Positions 17,227 through 25,782 of a stretch of 64,000 bases of DNA are shown piece after piece. The position numbers were made by a program, and so were the translations under genes. The notes under the pieces are model-generated. The model saw only the letters and a list, made by a program, of their open reading frames with translations, ran no database searches and was not told where the DNA came from. Positions within the stretch are counted from its first letter, which is position 1. Every line of letters begins with the position of its first letter. Location of the stretch: assembly GCF_019968905.1 (NCBI RefSeq), contig NZ_CP079946.1, positions 8,715,356-8,779,355 on the forward strand, written 5' to 3'. Source of the DNA: Corallococcus sp. EGB. GTDB taxonomy: Bacteria; Myxococcota; Myxococcia; Myxococcales; Myxococcaceae.

Positions 17227-18069
17227 ATGCCCATGAAGAAACGCGCGTTCCTGGTCCTCTTCACCCTGTCGCTCACCACGCTCGCCGGCTGCGCCACGCT
17301 GCAGAGCCTGCTCAACGGCGCCTTCCAGAAGCCCACCCTGCGCTTCAAGACAGCGCGGCTGGCGGACGCCTCCCTGTCCGACGCCACGGTGGACCTGGTG
17401 TACGAGTTGGAGAACCCCAACAGCCTGGGCCTGAAGCTGGCGTCCGTGGACTACGCCTTCTTCGTGGAGGGCAAGCAGCTGGTGGCCGGCAAGCCGAAGG
17501 AGGGCCTGAACCTCAAGGCCAACGGCAAGAGCCAGCTTGTCTTCCCCGCCAACGTGAAGTTCGCGGACATCGCGCCGGTGGTGACCACGTTCCTGGACAA
17601 GGACGTGGCGGCCTTCAAGGCGCAGGGGACGCTGGGCATCCAGACGCCGCTGGGCGTGCTGAGGTTCCCCCTGGAGAAGGAGGGCACCTTCCCCGTGCCC
17701 AAGATTCCGCAGGTGCAGTTCCAGGCGCCGCGCATCACCCACGTCACGCTCAGCGGCGCCACGGTGGAGTTCCCGCTGGCCATCACCAACCGCAACGCCT
17801 TCCCGCTGCCGGTGGCGGGCATCACCGGGGCGCTCAAGGTGGCGGGCGCCAACGTGGGCAACCTGTCCACGGGCAACCTGGGCATGCTGGACGGCAGCGG
17901 GACCAAGCAGGTGACGCTCCCGCTGACCATCAACTTCGCGAGCGCCGCGTCCGCGGCCATGGCCCTGCGCTCGGGCGGCAACGCCCAGGTGAGCCTGACG
18001 GGCAACCTGACCTCGGACGCGCAGTCCGTGCCCCTGAACCTGAGCCAGCTCGTGAATTTCACGAAGTAG
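17227..18069 (+). CDS. LEA type 2 (WHy domain) lipoprotein
   Basis: A 280-residue lipoprotein starts at the ATG at 17227; a second ATG lies two codons later. The signal [15 protein letters not shown] gives acylated Cys21. Two tandem water-stress and hypersensitive-response (LEA14-like) immunoglobulin-like domains follow. The first opens with [19 protein letters not shown], and the second with [19 protein letters not shown]. The repeated pattern of ENPN or TNRN after a strand is characteristic. Bacterial members are anchored in the periplasm and have no enzymatic motif; protective or structural roles are assumed. The gene is divergent from the hydrolase operon. Confidence 0.85.
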   Translation: MPMKKRAFLVLFTLSLTTLAGCATLQSLLNGAFQKPTLRFKTARLADASLSDATVDLVYELENPNSLGLKLASVDYAFFVEGKQLVAGKPKEGLNLKANGKSQLVFPANVKFADIAPVVTTFLDKDVAAFKAQGTLGIQTPLGVLRFPLEKEGTFPVPKIPQVQFQAPRITHVTLSGATVEFPLAITNRNAFPLPVAGITGALKVAGANVGNLSTGNLGMLDGSGTKQVTLPLTINFASAASAAMALRSGGNAQVSLTGNLTSDAQSVPLNLSQLVNFTK

Positions 18070-18108
18070 ACGGTAGGGCGTGCGGGGAAGCAGGCGGTGC
18101 ATGGGACA

Positions 18109-18127
18109 CCGGGGATGTTGTCCCCGG
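18109..18127. terminator. Short GC hairpin between LEA2 lipoprotein gene and panD
   Basis: CCGGGGA and TCCCCGG pair with a five-base loop 40 bases after the lipoprotein stop. No T-run follows, so it could be a weak terminator, a pause site or a chance structure. Confidence 0.3.
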
Positions 18128-18170
18128 GCAGGGGAGCCGTTACGGTTGCGCCGCTTCCCGAGGGCCCCCC

Positions 18171-18563
18171 ATGCGCCGCATCCTCTTCAAGTCCAAGATC
18201 CACCGCGCGACGGTGACCCAGGCCGACCTCGACTACGAGGGCTCGGTGACCATCGACAAGGACCTGCTCCAGGCGGCGGACATCCTCCCCTACGAGAAGG
18301 TCGCGGTGTGGAACGTCACGCGCGGCACCCGGCTGGAGACGTACGCCCTGGAGGGCGAGTCCGGCAGCGGCGTCATCTGCATCAACGGCGCGGCCGCGCA
18401 CCTGAACCAGCCGGGCGACCTGGTCATCCTGGCCACCTTCGCGGAGGTCGAGGAGGCGGAGGTCGCGAACTGGAAGCCCACGGTCGTCTTCGTGGACGGC
18501 AAGAACCGGGCGGTTCCCGGCATCAAAGAGGAAATCCCCGGGCCCGCGCGCCGTATCGCGTAG
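18171..18563 (+). CDS. panD: Aspartate 1-decarboxylase
   Basis: A 130-residue proenzyme that makes beta-alanine from aspartate for pantothenate and coenzyme A synthesis in the cytosol. The processing site is clear: DYEGSVTID holds Gly24-Ser25, where self-cleavage creates the pyruvoyl cofactor. Other conserved features are the N-terminal [31 protein letters not shown] with substrate-binding Arg54 and Tyr58, and [12 protein letters not shown]. Length and order match the family. It is a single gene here; no panB or panC is next to it. Confidence 0.97.
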   Translation: MRRILFKSKIHRATVTQADLDYEGSVTIDKDLLQAADILPYEKVAVWNVTRGTRLETYALEGESGSGVICINGAAAHLNQPGDLVILATFAEVEEAEVANWKPTVVFVDGKNRAVPGIKEEIPGPARRIA

Positions 18564-18675
18564 AGACGCCCGTCGGGTCCTGTCGGCATCTTTTGCCGCC
18601 TCCAGCCCTGTCTGCCATGCTTTCCGCCCTTTCCCTGGCGGGCGCGGCGGTGCGCGTCCTGGAGGCGACAACGCG

Positions 18676-19116
18676 ATGAAGTGGACGTGGGCGGGACTCG
18701 GGGTCCTGGTGGCGGTGACGGGGTGCAGGCAGGTGGGCCGGTATCAACGCGATCCCAACGTGGATGACGCGTTCGTCACCAACGTGCCGGTCATCCGGGC
18801 GCCCGCCCAGGACCGCTGCGCGGCGTTGGGCAAGGCCTCCGTGCGCAGCGGCTGCGACGACGCCCTCTATCTGGCCAGCGTGTACACCCGGCGCCTGGCG
18901 GTGGGAGACGAAGTGTGCCTGGAGGGCGGCTACGGCGAGGAGCCGGGCGCGGCGTGCAAGGCGCGCGCGGCGGTCATCGACACGGGGCCCAACCAGGTGA
19001 AGCTGGAGGTGCGCTCGGCGCGTCCGGACTCACGGTGGTTCCAGTCCGAGATGCGACACGCCTGGTACGAAGAGGGCGCGCTGGTGGACCTGTACCTCGC
19101 GGAGCGGGGTTACTAG
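18676..19116 (+). CDS. Small lipoprotein of unknown function
   Basis: A 146-residue protein with a lipoprotein signal ending VAVTGC (Cys17). The mature domain contains four cysteines (RCAAL, SGCDDAL, EVCLEGG, AACKARA), probably two disulfides, between short beta-strands. No catalytic or binding motif is recognised. It lies 40 bases before the EcsC gene on the same strand and could be cotranscribed with it. Confidence 0.6.
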   Translation: MKWTWAGLGVLVAVTGCRQVGRYQRDPNVDDAFVTNVPVIRAPAQDRCAALGKASVRSGCDDALYLASVYTRRLAVGDEVCLEGGYGEEPGAACKARAAVIDTGPNQVKLEVRSARPDSRWFQSEMRHAWYEEGALVDLYLAERGY

Positions 19117-19156
19117 AGACGGTTGGCCGCGCGCACCGCGGCCCAAGGAGGAGGAC

Positions 19157-19792
19157 ATGGCCTTCTACGACGGCGTGACGGAGCGGCTGGGCTTCATGAA
19201 GAAGCTGACCCCCGCGGAGCTGAAGAAGCTGGGGTCGCTGCGCCTGTCGGACCTCATCCAGGCGGAGATCGGCAGGGCGCGCGTGCGCGTGGCGCAGCTG
19301 GAGAAGCGCTACCCCTCCGCGACGACCAAGGAGCTGGCGCAGCGGCTGGTGGATGAGAAGAAGAGCTTCGCAGGGATGGTGGGCGGCGTGAGCGGCGTGT
19401 TCGGGCTCATCTCGCTGCCGGCGGACCTGACGTTCATGGCGTACCTCCAGCTGGTCCTGCTGACGGACGTGGCCACGCTCTACAAGGCGAACCTCAAGAC
19501 GGAGCGCGCGCGGGGGGAGCTGCTGGACCTGTTCGGCTACGCCAACGGGCTGGGGCCGCTGCACCGCTCTGGACCGAAGGTGCTGGGGAAGCTGGCGGCG
19601 CTGCTGCTCGCCAAGGGCGGCATGACGACGCTGGGGCGCGCGATGCCGCTGGTCGCGGCGCCCATCACGGCGTACCTCAACAACCAGCACATCCAGATGG
19701 TGGGTGAGCAGGCCGTGCGCTTCTACGAAGGCTTCGACAAGGCGCATGCGAAGGCACGCAACGCCAGGCGCAAGGCGGCGAGCGGGGAGTAG
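19157..19792 (+). CDS. EcsC family protein
   Basis: The 211-residue protein follows a good AAGGAGGA site. The central region (FAGMVGGVSGVFGLISLPADLTFMAYLQLVLLTDVATLYK, a landmark at about 74-113) is the hydrophobic core of EcsC, followed by GELLDLFGYANGLGP. EcsC was named for the third gene of a Bacillus ABC transporter locus affecting secretion and competence. Proteins with this domain are amphitropic and of unclear biochemistry. No ecsA or ecsB neighbour is present, so any link to secretion is unproven. Confidence 0.8.
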   Translation: MAFYDGVTERLGFMKKLTPAELKKLGSLRLSDLIQAEIGRARVRVAQLEKRYPSATTKELAQRLVDEKKSFAGMVGGVSGVFGLISLPADLTFMAYLQLVLLTDVATLYKANLKTERARGELLDLFGYANGLGPLHRSGPKVLGKLAALLLAKGGMTTLGRAMPLVAAPITAYLNNQHIQMVGEQAVRFYEGFDKAHAKARNARRKAASGE

Positions 19793-19799
19793 GAAGCCC

Positions 19800-20110
19800 G
19801 GGGGCTCCTTGAGCTTCGTCAAATCCATCGCGGTCGACTCGGAGCTCATGCCCATCACCTGAAGCGTGATCCCCAAGGCGCTTGAGCGCCTGGCCCGGAG
19901 CAGGGCCCAGGCGCTCTCGGAAGAGGACGAAGACAACCTCGTCGACCCCGCCGTACCATCGGACCTGCTGGAGGGTGTCGTTGAATGGCACGCGGAGAGC
20001 CCGTCGTCAGGCTTTCGTGACCTGCGCTCCGTTTCCCGATGCGCGCCGCGAAAATCCCGGTCAGAAACCACTCCGATATGTCCGTCGCGTATCTCCGTTG
20101 AGTCCTTCGC
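19800..20110 (-). pseudogene. Possible decayed coding fragment on the minus strand
   Basis: The 399 bases between ecsC and the MarR gene hold no intact gene. On the minus strand, protein-like stretches appear in successive frames: TDISEWFLTGIFAARIGKRS, then NDTLQQVRWYGGVDEVVFVL with coding-like third-position GC, then ITLQVMGMSSESTAMDLTKL. They could be one gene broken by two frameshifts. The family is not recognised, and base composition alone could produce this. It is listed so that the gap is described. Confidence 0.22.
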
Positions 20111-20191
20111 GGGTCCTTGGAGCCCGCGGGATGCCGGAAGCGACGCCTGCGGGGCCGGACTCGGGTGGGTGCGCACGGCAGGGAGGGGTGC

Positions 20192-20731
20192 ATGACGGAG
20201 CTCTCGGCGGACGTGCGCGTGCAGGTGGCGCGGTGGCGGAACCTCCTCGTGGACGCGGCCCGTTGCGGCGCGATGGAGAGCCCCCTGGCGGTCCTGAATC
20301 ATCCCCACTGGGACCCCCGGGAGCTTCAGGCACTCTGGTGGCTGCGCTCGGAGAGCCTGCTGCCCGTGGGAGTGCTCGCCATGCGCCTGGGGGGACTGGC
20401 CATGCCGCGCCTGAGCCGGCTGGTGGACCGGCTGGAGAACGGCGGCCTCGTGCGCCGCGAGCGCTCCGTGCGCCATGACCGCCGCCGCGTGCGCGTGCGC
20501 CTCACCGACGCGGGCCGCGCGCTCGCGGACGAGCTCGACGCGCAGGTGCAGGAGCGCATGGCGAAGCTGCTGTCCCCGCTCGAGGGCGAGATGCGCAGCG
20601 CGCTGATGGATGTCCTGGAGGTGTGGATGCAGGCACTGACCACCCAGGCCCGCACCGCCGAAGAGGTCGCCGAGGAGAACGCCGATCTGGCCAGCGCCCC
20701 TGACGACCTTCTAACGGCTTCGGCCGCCTGA
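20192..20731 (+). CDS. MarR family transcriptional regulator
   Basis: A 179-residue cytosolic repressor-type protein is read from the ATG at 20192, set by a GGGAGGGG ribosome site four bases upstream. The winged helix is clear: ELQALWWLRSESLLPVGVLA, recognition helix GLAMPRLSRLVDRLENGGLV, then wing RRERSVRHDRRRVRVRLTDAGRAL. The dimer-forming C-terminal helix follows (MAKLLSPLEGEMRSALMDVLEV). The effector is unknown. No divergent partner gene is close. The convergent membrane-anchored gene ends two bases beyond its stop. Confidence 0.9.
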   Translation: MTELSADVRVQVARWRNLLVDAARCGAMESPLAVLNHPHWDPRELQALWWLRSESLLPVGVLAMRLGGLAMPRLSRLVDRLENGGLVRRERSVRHDRRRVRVRLTDAGRALADELDAQVQERMAKLLSPLEGEMRSALMDVLEVWMQALTTQARTAEEVAEENADLASAPDDLLTASAA

Positions 20732-20733
20732 AC

Positions 20734-22449
20734 CTACAGCCGCACCTCGATGACGCCCGAGCGGCGGCACGCCTCCGCGCCGTCGCCCTCCCATTCGTTC
20801 CCCGCGCCCAGAACGCGCAGCGGCAGAACGTCGGAAGTCACTCCGCCCATCCGCCAACGCCCCGCGCTGTCCGTCTCCGCACGCACGGGCGGCAACGACG
20901 GACTCCCTCCACCCGCGATGACCACTGCGCCAGCCACCGCCTGTCCCTGGTGGGTGATCCGAAGCTCACAGGTGGAGGGGGACGTGTCCTCCGCCGGCAG
21001 CCGCACCTCCGCGTCCACGAAGTCCTCGCCCACCCGCGCGGTGCCGCTGACGCGCGATGCATACGGCGACGACGCCACCCGCACCCGATACGTCCCGGGC
21101 TCGACCAGGGACACCGCCAGGTTGTCTCCCTCCGGACGGAACTCCCGAGTGGGCACGAGGCTCCAGGCGCCCTGCGCGTCGAGGCGCTCCAGCAGGAACA
21201 CCGGATAGGGCGGCTCCGAGCGCCCCTTCAACTGCGCCCGCGTGAAGCCATCCATCCGGAGCACCAGCCACCGGTACACCGGCATGCGCCACACCACGTC
21301 CACCGTGCCTCGCGACTCCGCCGTCGGCGTGAAGACGAAGTCCCACCACAGCGGCCCCAGGGGCCGCCCCTCCTCCTCCGCCACCTCCCGCCGCACCGTG
21401 AAACGGCTTTCCGTCCACGTCGCTACGTCCGGAATCGTGAAGCGGCCGTCCGGCGCAAGGGGCAGCTCCTCGCCGTCCCCCCGCCGGAACATCGCCGTCC
21501 CCAGGGGGCGCGTCCCATCGCCCAGCAGCACCCGCCCTCGCAGCGTGACGGTGCCCCCCACGCCGTTGGGGAACAACCTCGCCACGTCCAGCGTCACCTC
21601 CGCCACGGAGCCCTCGCGCAGTGGGACCTCCACCGGCTCGCTCTGCTTCCCCGAAGGCGTACGCAGCAACAGCCGCAGCGACCGATCCGGCGGCAGGGGC
21701 GCCAGCCGGGTCTCTCCATCCTTTGCCAGGGGCACGGGCGTGTCGTTCTCGAAGGCGTGCATCAACTCGGGCGCCGCCAGTGTCAGGACCGGCAGCAGCC
21801 GGCCAACCGCATCCACGTTCCGCGGATCCACGCCGCGCTGCATCCGCACGGAGAACGTCCCCGGAACGTCTCGCGCCCCCTCCAGCCGCACACGCACGCC
21901 CGTGGGAGGACGTGCCTTCACCACGCCCAGGTCCACGACGCCCGTTGTGGGAGGGCTCGCGGGCACCTGTTCCGCCCACCAGACCGTCCCGTCTGGCGCG
22001 AAGGCCATCACCTCGTAGCGCGGCGCCGAAGGCACTTCCACCGGCCCCAGCACGCCCCCCTGCGCGGAAGCACTGACGGGTGCCTCCACCCACTCGCGCA
22101 CGTTGGCCAGGTCCTCGATGCGCCTGGGCCCCGTGCGCGCGAAGCGCAGGCGCCCCTCCTCTTCCCACCAGCCGCGATCCGCGTCGGAGATGAACGCCGC
22201 GCCCACGCGCGCCTCACCCTCGAACGGCTGCGCTCCCTCCAACGTCGCCGTCAGCCACAGGCCCGCGTCCGCGGCCGCCACGGGCTCCACCGCGGGAGCC
22301 ACCTCCGGCCCTCCCGCGTCCTCGACCCGCGCGGAAACGGGAGGTGATGACGGCACCGGCGGCGTGGGCTCGGGACGCAGCAGCATCCACGCGCCCACGC
22401 ACAGGAGCACCATCACCACCAGCCCGCCCAGGACCTGCTTGCGGCGCAT
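20734..22449 (-). CDS. Membrane-anchored periplasmic protein with carboxypeptidase-regulatory-like fold
   Basis: A 571-residue protein has an N-terminal signal anchor (VLGGLVVMVLLCVGAWMLL, residues 6-24) and a Pro/Ala-rich linker to about residue 60. The rest is beta-strand repeats. Near residues 505-555 the pattern CELRITHQGQAVAGAVVIAG followed by ETDSAGRWRMGGV matches the transthyretin-like carboxypeptidase regulatory domain. Similar but weaker units occur earlier (RGRVLLGDGTRPLGTAMF, then DGRFTIPDV). These domains are non-enzymatic and typical of large myxobacterial envelope proteins. The gene upstream on the same strand is the EEP nuclease-like gene, whose stop is six bases away. Confidence 0.65.
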   Translation of the reverse strand: MRRKQVLGGLVVMVLLCVGAWMLLRPEPTPPVPSSPPVSARVEDAGGPEVAPAVEPVAAADAGLWLTATLEGAQPFEGEARVGAAFISDADRGWWEEEGRLRFARTGPRRIEDLANVREWVEAPVSASAQGGVLGPVEVPSAPRYEVMAFAPDGTVWWAEQVPASPPTTGVVDLGVVKARPPTGVRVRLEGARDVPGTFSVRMQRGVDPRNVDAVGRLLPVLTLAAPELMHAFENDTPVPLAKDGETRLAPLPPDRSLRLLLRTPSGKQSEPVEVPLREGSVAEVTLDVARLFPNGVGGTVTLRGRVLLGDGTRPLGTAMFRRGDGEELPLAPDGRFTIPDVATWTESRFTVRREVAEEEGRPLGPLWWDFVFTPTAESRGTVDVVWRMPVYRWLVLRMDGFTRAQLKGRSEPPYPVFLLERLDAQGAWSLVPTREFRPEGDNLAVSLVEPGTYRVRVASSPYASRVSGTARVGEDFVDAEVRLPAEDTSPSTCELRITHQGQAVAGAVVIAGGGSPSLPPVRAETDSAGRWRMGGVTSDVLPLRVLGAGNEWEGDGAEACRRSGVIEVRL

Positions 22450-22455
22450 GCGGCC

Positions 22456-23319
22456 TCAGTCCGTGTCGCTGTTGGAGTACAGGGACAGCCACACCGGCGC
22501 GTGGTCCGACAGCCGGGTGACGTAGTCCACCGGATCCGCGATGTAGTCACGGCCGGTGCTGGAGAACTCCGTCACGTAGGCGTCCTGCATCCAGAAGTGG
22601 TCGTACGCGTTGGCGAAGCCTCCGGACGTGTTCATCGTGGTGGCCACGTTCAGCTTGCACGACACCGCGGGGGACAGGCCCTTCAGCTGGCTCCAGGACG
22701 CGTGGGTACAGGCCATGTTGTGGTCGCCCACGAGGATGACGTCCTGGTCCGTGCCGCTCTCGTCCTGCACGGCCGCGAACACCTCGTCAATGGCCTGCGC
22801 CTCCGCCGTGCGGTCCGCCGCCGTCCCCCACACCGTGTGCCAGTTGATGAAGGTGTAGTCCTCGCCCGTCGTCACGTGGCGCACCTTCACCACCTGCGGC
22901 TCACGCTCGAACAGGTCCTCCGTGTCCGGCCACACCGTGGAGGACAGGAGCGCCACCGTGTCTGGCCGGTACAGCACCGCGTAGGACTCCTTGTAGGACG
23001 ACCGGCCCAGCAGCGGCGTCACCACCGCCTTCCACGTCACCCCGGACACCTGCGTCAGGTTGTCCGCGATGGCCGTCGCCGCGGACGACGCCATCACCTC
23101 CTGGAGGAACACCAGGTCACAGCCGTTGTTCGACGTGCTGTTCGAACCGAACTGGTTCCACAGCTGCTTCGCGTCATCCAGGTACGTCTGCTCCGCCGCC
23201 CAGCCCTCGTGGCGGAGGTTCCAGCTCACCACCCGAAGGTAGGAGCCCGCCTGCGCCAACGCGGGGAGCACCAGCACGGTCAACACCAGGACGCGCGACA
23301 ACAAGGACGACCCACTCAT
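22456..23319 (-). CDS. Secreted endonuclease/exonuclease/phosphatase (EEP, DNase I-like) family protein
   Basis: This 287-residue protein starts at the ATG at 23319, where GGAGGTG lies eight bases upstream and a signal peptide (VLVLTVLVLPALAQA) begins. All EEP landmarks are present: VVSWNLRHEG (metal-ligand Asn), VFLQEVMASS (Glu), FINWHTVWG (His), VILVGDHNMACTH (Asp-His-Asn) and RLSDHAPVWLSL (SDH). Substrate could be DNA, a phosphoinositide or sphingomyelin; nothing decides this. It is exported and probably acts in periplasm or medium. It is divergent from the gene at 23561, and a palindromic operator lies between them, so it may share that regulation. Confidence 0.88.
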   Translation of the reverse strand: MSGSSLLSRVLVLTVLVLPALAQAGSYLRVVSWNLRHEGWAAEQTYLDDAKQLWNQFGSNSTSNNGCDLVFLQEVMASSAATAIADNLTQVSGVTWKAVVTPLLGRSSYKESYAVLYRPDTVALLSSTVWPDTEDLFEREPQVVKVRHVTTGEDYTFINWHTVWGTAADRTAEAQAIDEVFAAVQDESGTDQDVILVGDHNMACTHASWSQLKGLSPAVSCKLNVATTMNTSGGFANAYDHFWMQDAYVTEFSSTGRDYIADPVDYVTRLSDHAPVWLSLYSNSDTD

Positions 23320-23456
23320 TTCACGGCACCTCCAGGCCTGCGGGAAGAAGAAGCGCGGCATCTTCAGCAAAGCCGGGGCGCCAGGAACAGCCCCCCCTTC
23401 GTCGAATCGAGGTGACAACCCTCCCGCAAGACCCTACCCGGGAAACCACCCAACAA

Positions 23457-23473
23457 ATGCAACTTGATTGCAT
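23457..23473. promoter_or_regulatory. 17-bp palindromic operator candidate, site 1
   Basis: ATGCAAC-TTG-ATTGCAT is an almost perfect dyad, and its outer six bases are perfectly complementary. It sits between the EEP gene and the lipoprotein pair starting at 23561. Three similar sites occur at 24960, 25679 and 32511. Confidence 0.62.
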
Positions 23474-23560
23474 GTGACTCCCGGTGGCATTTATTGCGGG
23501 CCCCTCGCGGGAAGGCGAGCGGGCGCGCGCACCGCCACAGGTGCGTCCCGAGGGGAACCC

Positions 23561-24256
23561 ATGAACCGCATCGTCTGGAGTGTCGGAGGCACGGGAGTCG
23601 TGTTGTCGTGTCTCGCGGTGGCCTGGCTGCACCGGCCCCTGGAGGCCCCGGCCGAGCAGGTCCCCGCAACGCCCATCGTCTTCCAGCAGCCCCCCGCCCC
23701 GCCCCCGAAGGCAGAGGCCGTGCCCCCGCGCCGCGAGCCCGTGCGCGAGTCCGAGCCCGCCGCACCGGAGCCGGAGACGCTCCCGTCGGCGGAGGTGTTC
23801 CTCGACGCGGCGCTGAAGGTGAAGGGCCCCGTGCAGCCGGAGCTCCGGGACCGTGAGCGCCGGGTGCTGCCGGACACACGCGTGCGGCTGGTGCGAGCCC
23901 TGCGCGCGGACCACCCCACGCCCCAGGCCCGCCGTGACGCCGTGCTCGCGGAGCTCACCGCGTCCGGGGACAGCGCGGAGCCGTGGACCCGGGACGCTCG
24001 CGCCGCGCTGGAGGCGTGGCACGCACGCATCGCCCAGGACGTGCGGCCCGTCCCCGCGGAGCCGCCCCACTGCTACGCCGCGGGCTGCATGACGCGCGTC
24101 ACCTTCCCGGACGAGGCGTCCTTCCGCGACGCCTGGGAACGCGCGTCCGGCCTGTCCCCCAGCGCCCACGGCGCCCACCTCCAGCTCCCGCCCGAGCGCC
24201 TCCCGTCGGGCGAGGTGCGTGTCCCCTGGCTCGTCCTGCGCCCGGACCGCTCCTAG
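23561..24256 (+). CDS. Inner-membrane-anchored Pro-rich periplasmic protein
   Basis: A 231-residue protein has a GAGGGGAA ribosome site before the ATG at 23561. One N-terminal transmembrane segment (SVGGTGVVLSCLAVAWL) is followed by a Pro/Glu/Arg-rich linker to about residue 75 (QQPPAPPPKAEAVPPRREP). A helical region follows (ALRADHPTPQARRDAVLAEL), then a C-terminal domain with CYAAGCMTRVTFPDEASFRDAW, which has a two-Cys loop. The anchor plus Pro-rich spacer resembles TonB or a periplasm-spanning tether, but the C-terminal domain is not a TonB fold I recognise. Only 40 bases separate it from the HxCxH lipoprotein A gene, so both are probably controlled by site 1. Confidence 0.6.
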   Translation: MNRIVWSVGGTGVVLSCLAVAWLHRPLEAPAEQVPATPIVFQQPPAPPPKAEAVPPRREPVRESEPAAPEPETLPSAEVFLDAALKVKGPVQPELRDRERRVLPDTRVRLVRALRADHPTPQARRDAVLAELTASGDSAEPWTRDARAALEAWHARIAQDVRPVPAEPPHCYAAGCMTRVTFPDEASFRDAWERASGLSPSAHGAHLQLPPERLPSGEVRVPWLVLRPDRS

Positions 24257-24296
24257 CCCCCGCTCTCACCCGCAGCACCCCTCCAAGGAGTCACCC

Positions 24297-24893
24297 ATGT
24301 CGAAGCCGTCCCATGTCCTGCTCGCCGCTGGCGCCGTCTTCATGCTCGCCGGCTGCGGTACCGAAGAAGCGCCCCCGCCGGAGTCCCAGGCCCCCGTCAC
24401 CCAGCAGTCGGAGCTGCTCGCCGCCTGCCAGGACACGGAGGAGTTGGCGGAGGTCGCCGAGCACTCGTGCACCCACGCCGAATATGGTCCCTTCGAGTCC
24501 GTCACCGCCGCGCCCTACGGCGGCCCGTCCTTCGTGGACGTGAGCGTGGACCACACCGCGTACAACGTCACCCTGCCGGCCATCAGCTACCGGAAGTGGA
24601 CGCTGGGCTACGCGGGCTCCGTCATCTTCACCCCCGAGGAGTCCACCGAGTACGCCTTCCTCACCTCCGGCTACCGCGCCATCCGCATCGTCAACGCGGC
24701 CACCAACGAGGAGGTGGGCCTGGAGTGCCGCTACAACATCCCCCGGGAGGTCTGCGGCAGCCTGCGCACCGCCGTCACCGCGGACCTGGAGGGCGGCGTG
24801 GACTACCGCGTGGACTTCGCGGCCATCGTCCCCCAGCCCGCCACGTTCCTCCTCGTCATCGAGGAGACCGCGCACGACCACCACGAGGCATAG
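24297..24893 (+). CDS. HxCxH-domain lipoprotein A
   Basis: A 198-residue lipoprotein begins at the ATG at 24297, set by AAGGAG seven bases upstream. The signal ends FMLAGC (Cys20). The mature part contains EHSCTHAEYGPFESVTAAP, then DHTAYNVTLP. It then carries a beta-strand body with two cysteines (GLECRYNIPREVCG) and a His-rich end (TAHDHHEA). The HxCxH motif, the spaced His-x2-Tyr and the terminal VIEE-type strand recur in three neighbouring genes. I infer a surface or periplasmic metal-binding domain of about 150 residues. No named family is recognised. Confidence 0.62.
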   Translation: MSKPSHVLLAAGAVFMLAGCGTEEAPPPESQAPVTQQSELLAACQDTEELAEVAEHSCTHAEYGPFESVTAAPYGGPSFVDVSVDHTAYNVTLPAISYRKWTLGYAGSVIFTPEESTEYAFLTSGYRAIRIVNAATNEEVGLECRYNIPREVCGSLRTAVTADLEGGVDYRVDFAAIVPQPATFLLVIEETAHDHHEA

Positions 24894-24906
24894 CCCCTCG
24901 TGAATG

Positions 24907-24941
24907 AAGGCCCGTGGACACCTCCAAGGTCCACGGGCCTT
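24907..24941 (+). terminator. Strong hairpin terminator after lipoprotein A
   Basis: A 13-bp perfect stem (AAGGCCCGTGGAC with GTCCACGGGCCTT) and nine-base loop lie 14 bases after the stop. There is no long T-run, but the stem is far stronger than chance, and operator site 2 follows immediately. Confidence 0.65.
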
Positions 24942-24959
24942 CCCAACACCCAAAAACTT

Positions 24960-24976
24960 TTGTATCTCAGTTGCAT
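24960..24976. promoter_or_regulatory. 17-bp palindromic operator candidate, site 2
   Basis: TTGTATC-TCA-GTTGCAT matches the other three sites in the right half and more loosely in the left half. A TATACA element overlaps its end (24976-24981), 26 bases before the lipoprotein B start, so binding there would cover a promoter -10. Confidence 0.55.
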
Positions 24977-25006
24977 ATACATCCCAGCTTCCGGTGAGAC
25001 AGCCCC

Positions 25007-25654
25007 ATGCGCACCCCGTTTCCCGCCCTCCTCCTGGCCGGCGGTCTCGCGGTCCTGACCGCCTGTGGCGGCGATGACGACGTTCCGCCCGGCCCGGACG
25101 ACACGCCCCAGGAGCAGACCGACCCATGCGCCCCCCACGGCCACATCCACCGCGAGCCTGACGGTGACTGGTGCCACTGCGACCGGGGGTACCTGGCCAG
25201 CGAGCAGGGCCTGTCGTGCGTGGCGGATCCGAACTACGTGCCGCGCGAGGGCTTCGACTTCGGGGACAACGGCGAGCACGCCTGCTGGCACGTCGCGAAC
25301 GGCCCCTTCGCCACCGTCACCGCCTCGCCGGCGCGGCAGCCGCGCGTGGACGACTTCCACACGCACTACACCGTCCACCTGCGCCCGGAGGGCAGCCAGT
25401 TCGTGGGCACCTTCAACTTCAAGGCCTGGGCCACGGGCGACTTCGTCCTCTACCTGAGCACTCCCGACGTCGCCGTCACCGTGAAGGAGGGCGAGCGCAT
25501 CGTCGAGCCCGTGGGCACCCAGCCCACCGGCGCCTTCTGCGATGGCCTGAAGCAGATGGTCGGCTACGAACTGACGGACAAGGTCCAGTACACCGTCACC
25601 TTCGGCCCCACCGCGCTCACGAACCTCGGGCTCGTCATCGAACACCTCCAGTGA
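25007..25654 (+). CDS. HxCxH-domain lipoprotein B with EGF-like N-terminal segment
   Basis: A 215-residue lipoprotein has a signal ending AVLTAC (Cys20) and an acidic GGDDD spacer. Residues about 40-70 hold a Cys/His-rich module (PCAPHGHIHREPDGDWCHCDRGY, then LSCV) that resembles an EGF-like fold and could bind metal through GHIH. The shared domain starts at EHACWHVANGPFATVTASP and continues with HTHYTVHL, an FVLYLS strand, a single Cys in GAFCDGL, and the ending LGLVIEHLQ. Relative to lipoprotein A the motif reads HxCxH with Trp. It appears to be transcribed alone from the site 2 promoter. Confidence 0.62.
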   Translation: MRTPFPALLLAGGLAVLTACGGDDDVPPGPDDTPQEQTDPCAPHGHIHREPDGDWCHCDRGYLASEQGLSCVADPNYVPREGFDFGDNGEHACWHVANGPFATVTASPARQPRVDDFHTHYTVHLRPEGSQFVGTFNFKAWATGDFVLYLSTPDVAVTVKEGERIVEPVGTQPTGAFCDGLKQMVGYELTDKVQYTVTFGPTALTNLGLVIEHLQ

Positions 25655-25678
25655 CGGGCTGAATCGCACCGGACATTA

Positions 25679-25695
25679 TTGCAACCAAGTTGCGT
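25679..25695. promoter_or_regulatory. 17-bp palindromic operator candidate, site 3
   Basis: TTGCAAC-CAA-GTTGCGT contains the perfect dyad GCAAC-N3-GTTGC. It lies 24 bases after the lipoprotein B stop and 87 bases before lipoprotein C, close to the spacing of site 1 to its gene. Confidence 0.62.
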
Positions 25696-25782
25696 TTGCG
25701 GCATGAGTGAGGTACCGGGCGCACCGGCGGCTTCTGGCCGCCTGGAACCCCGCCGCGCCCGGCATCCCGAAAGGAAACACCC

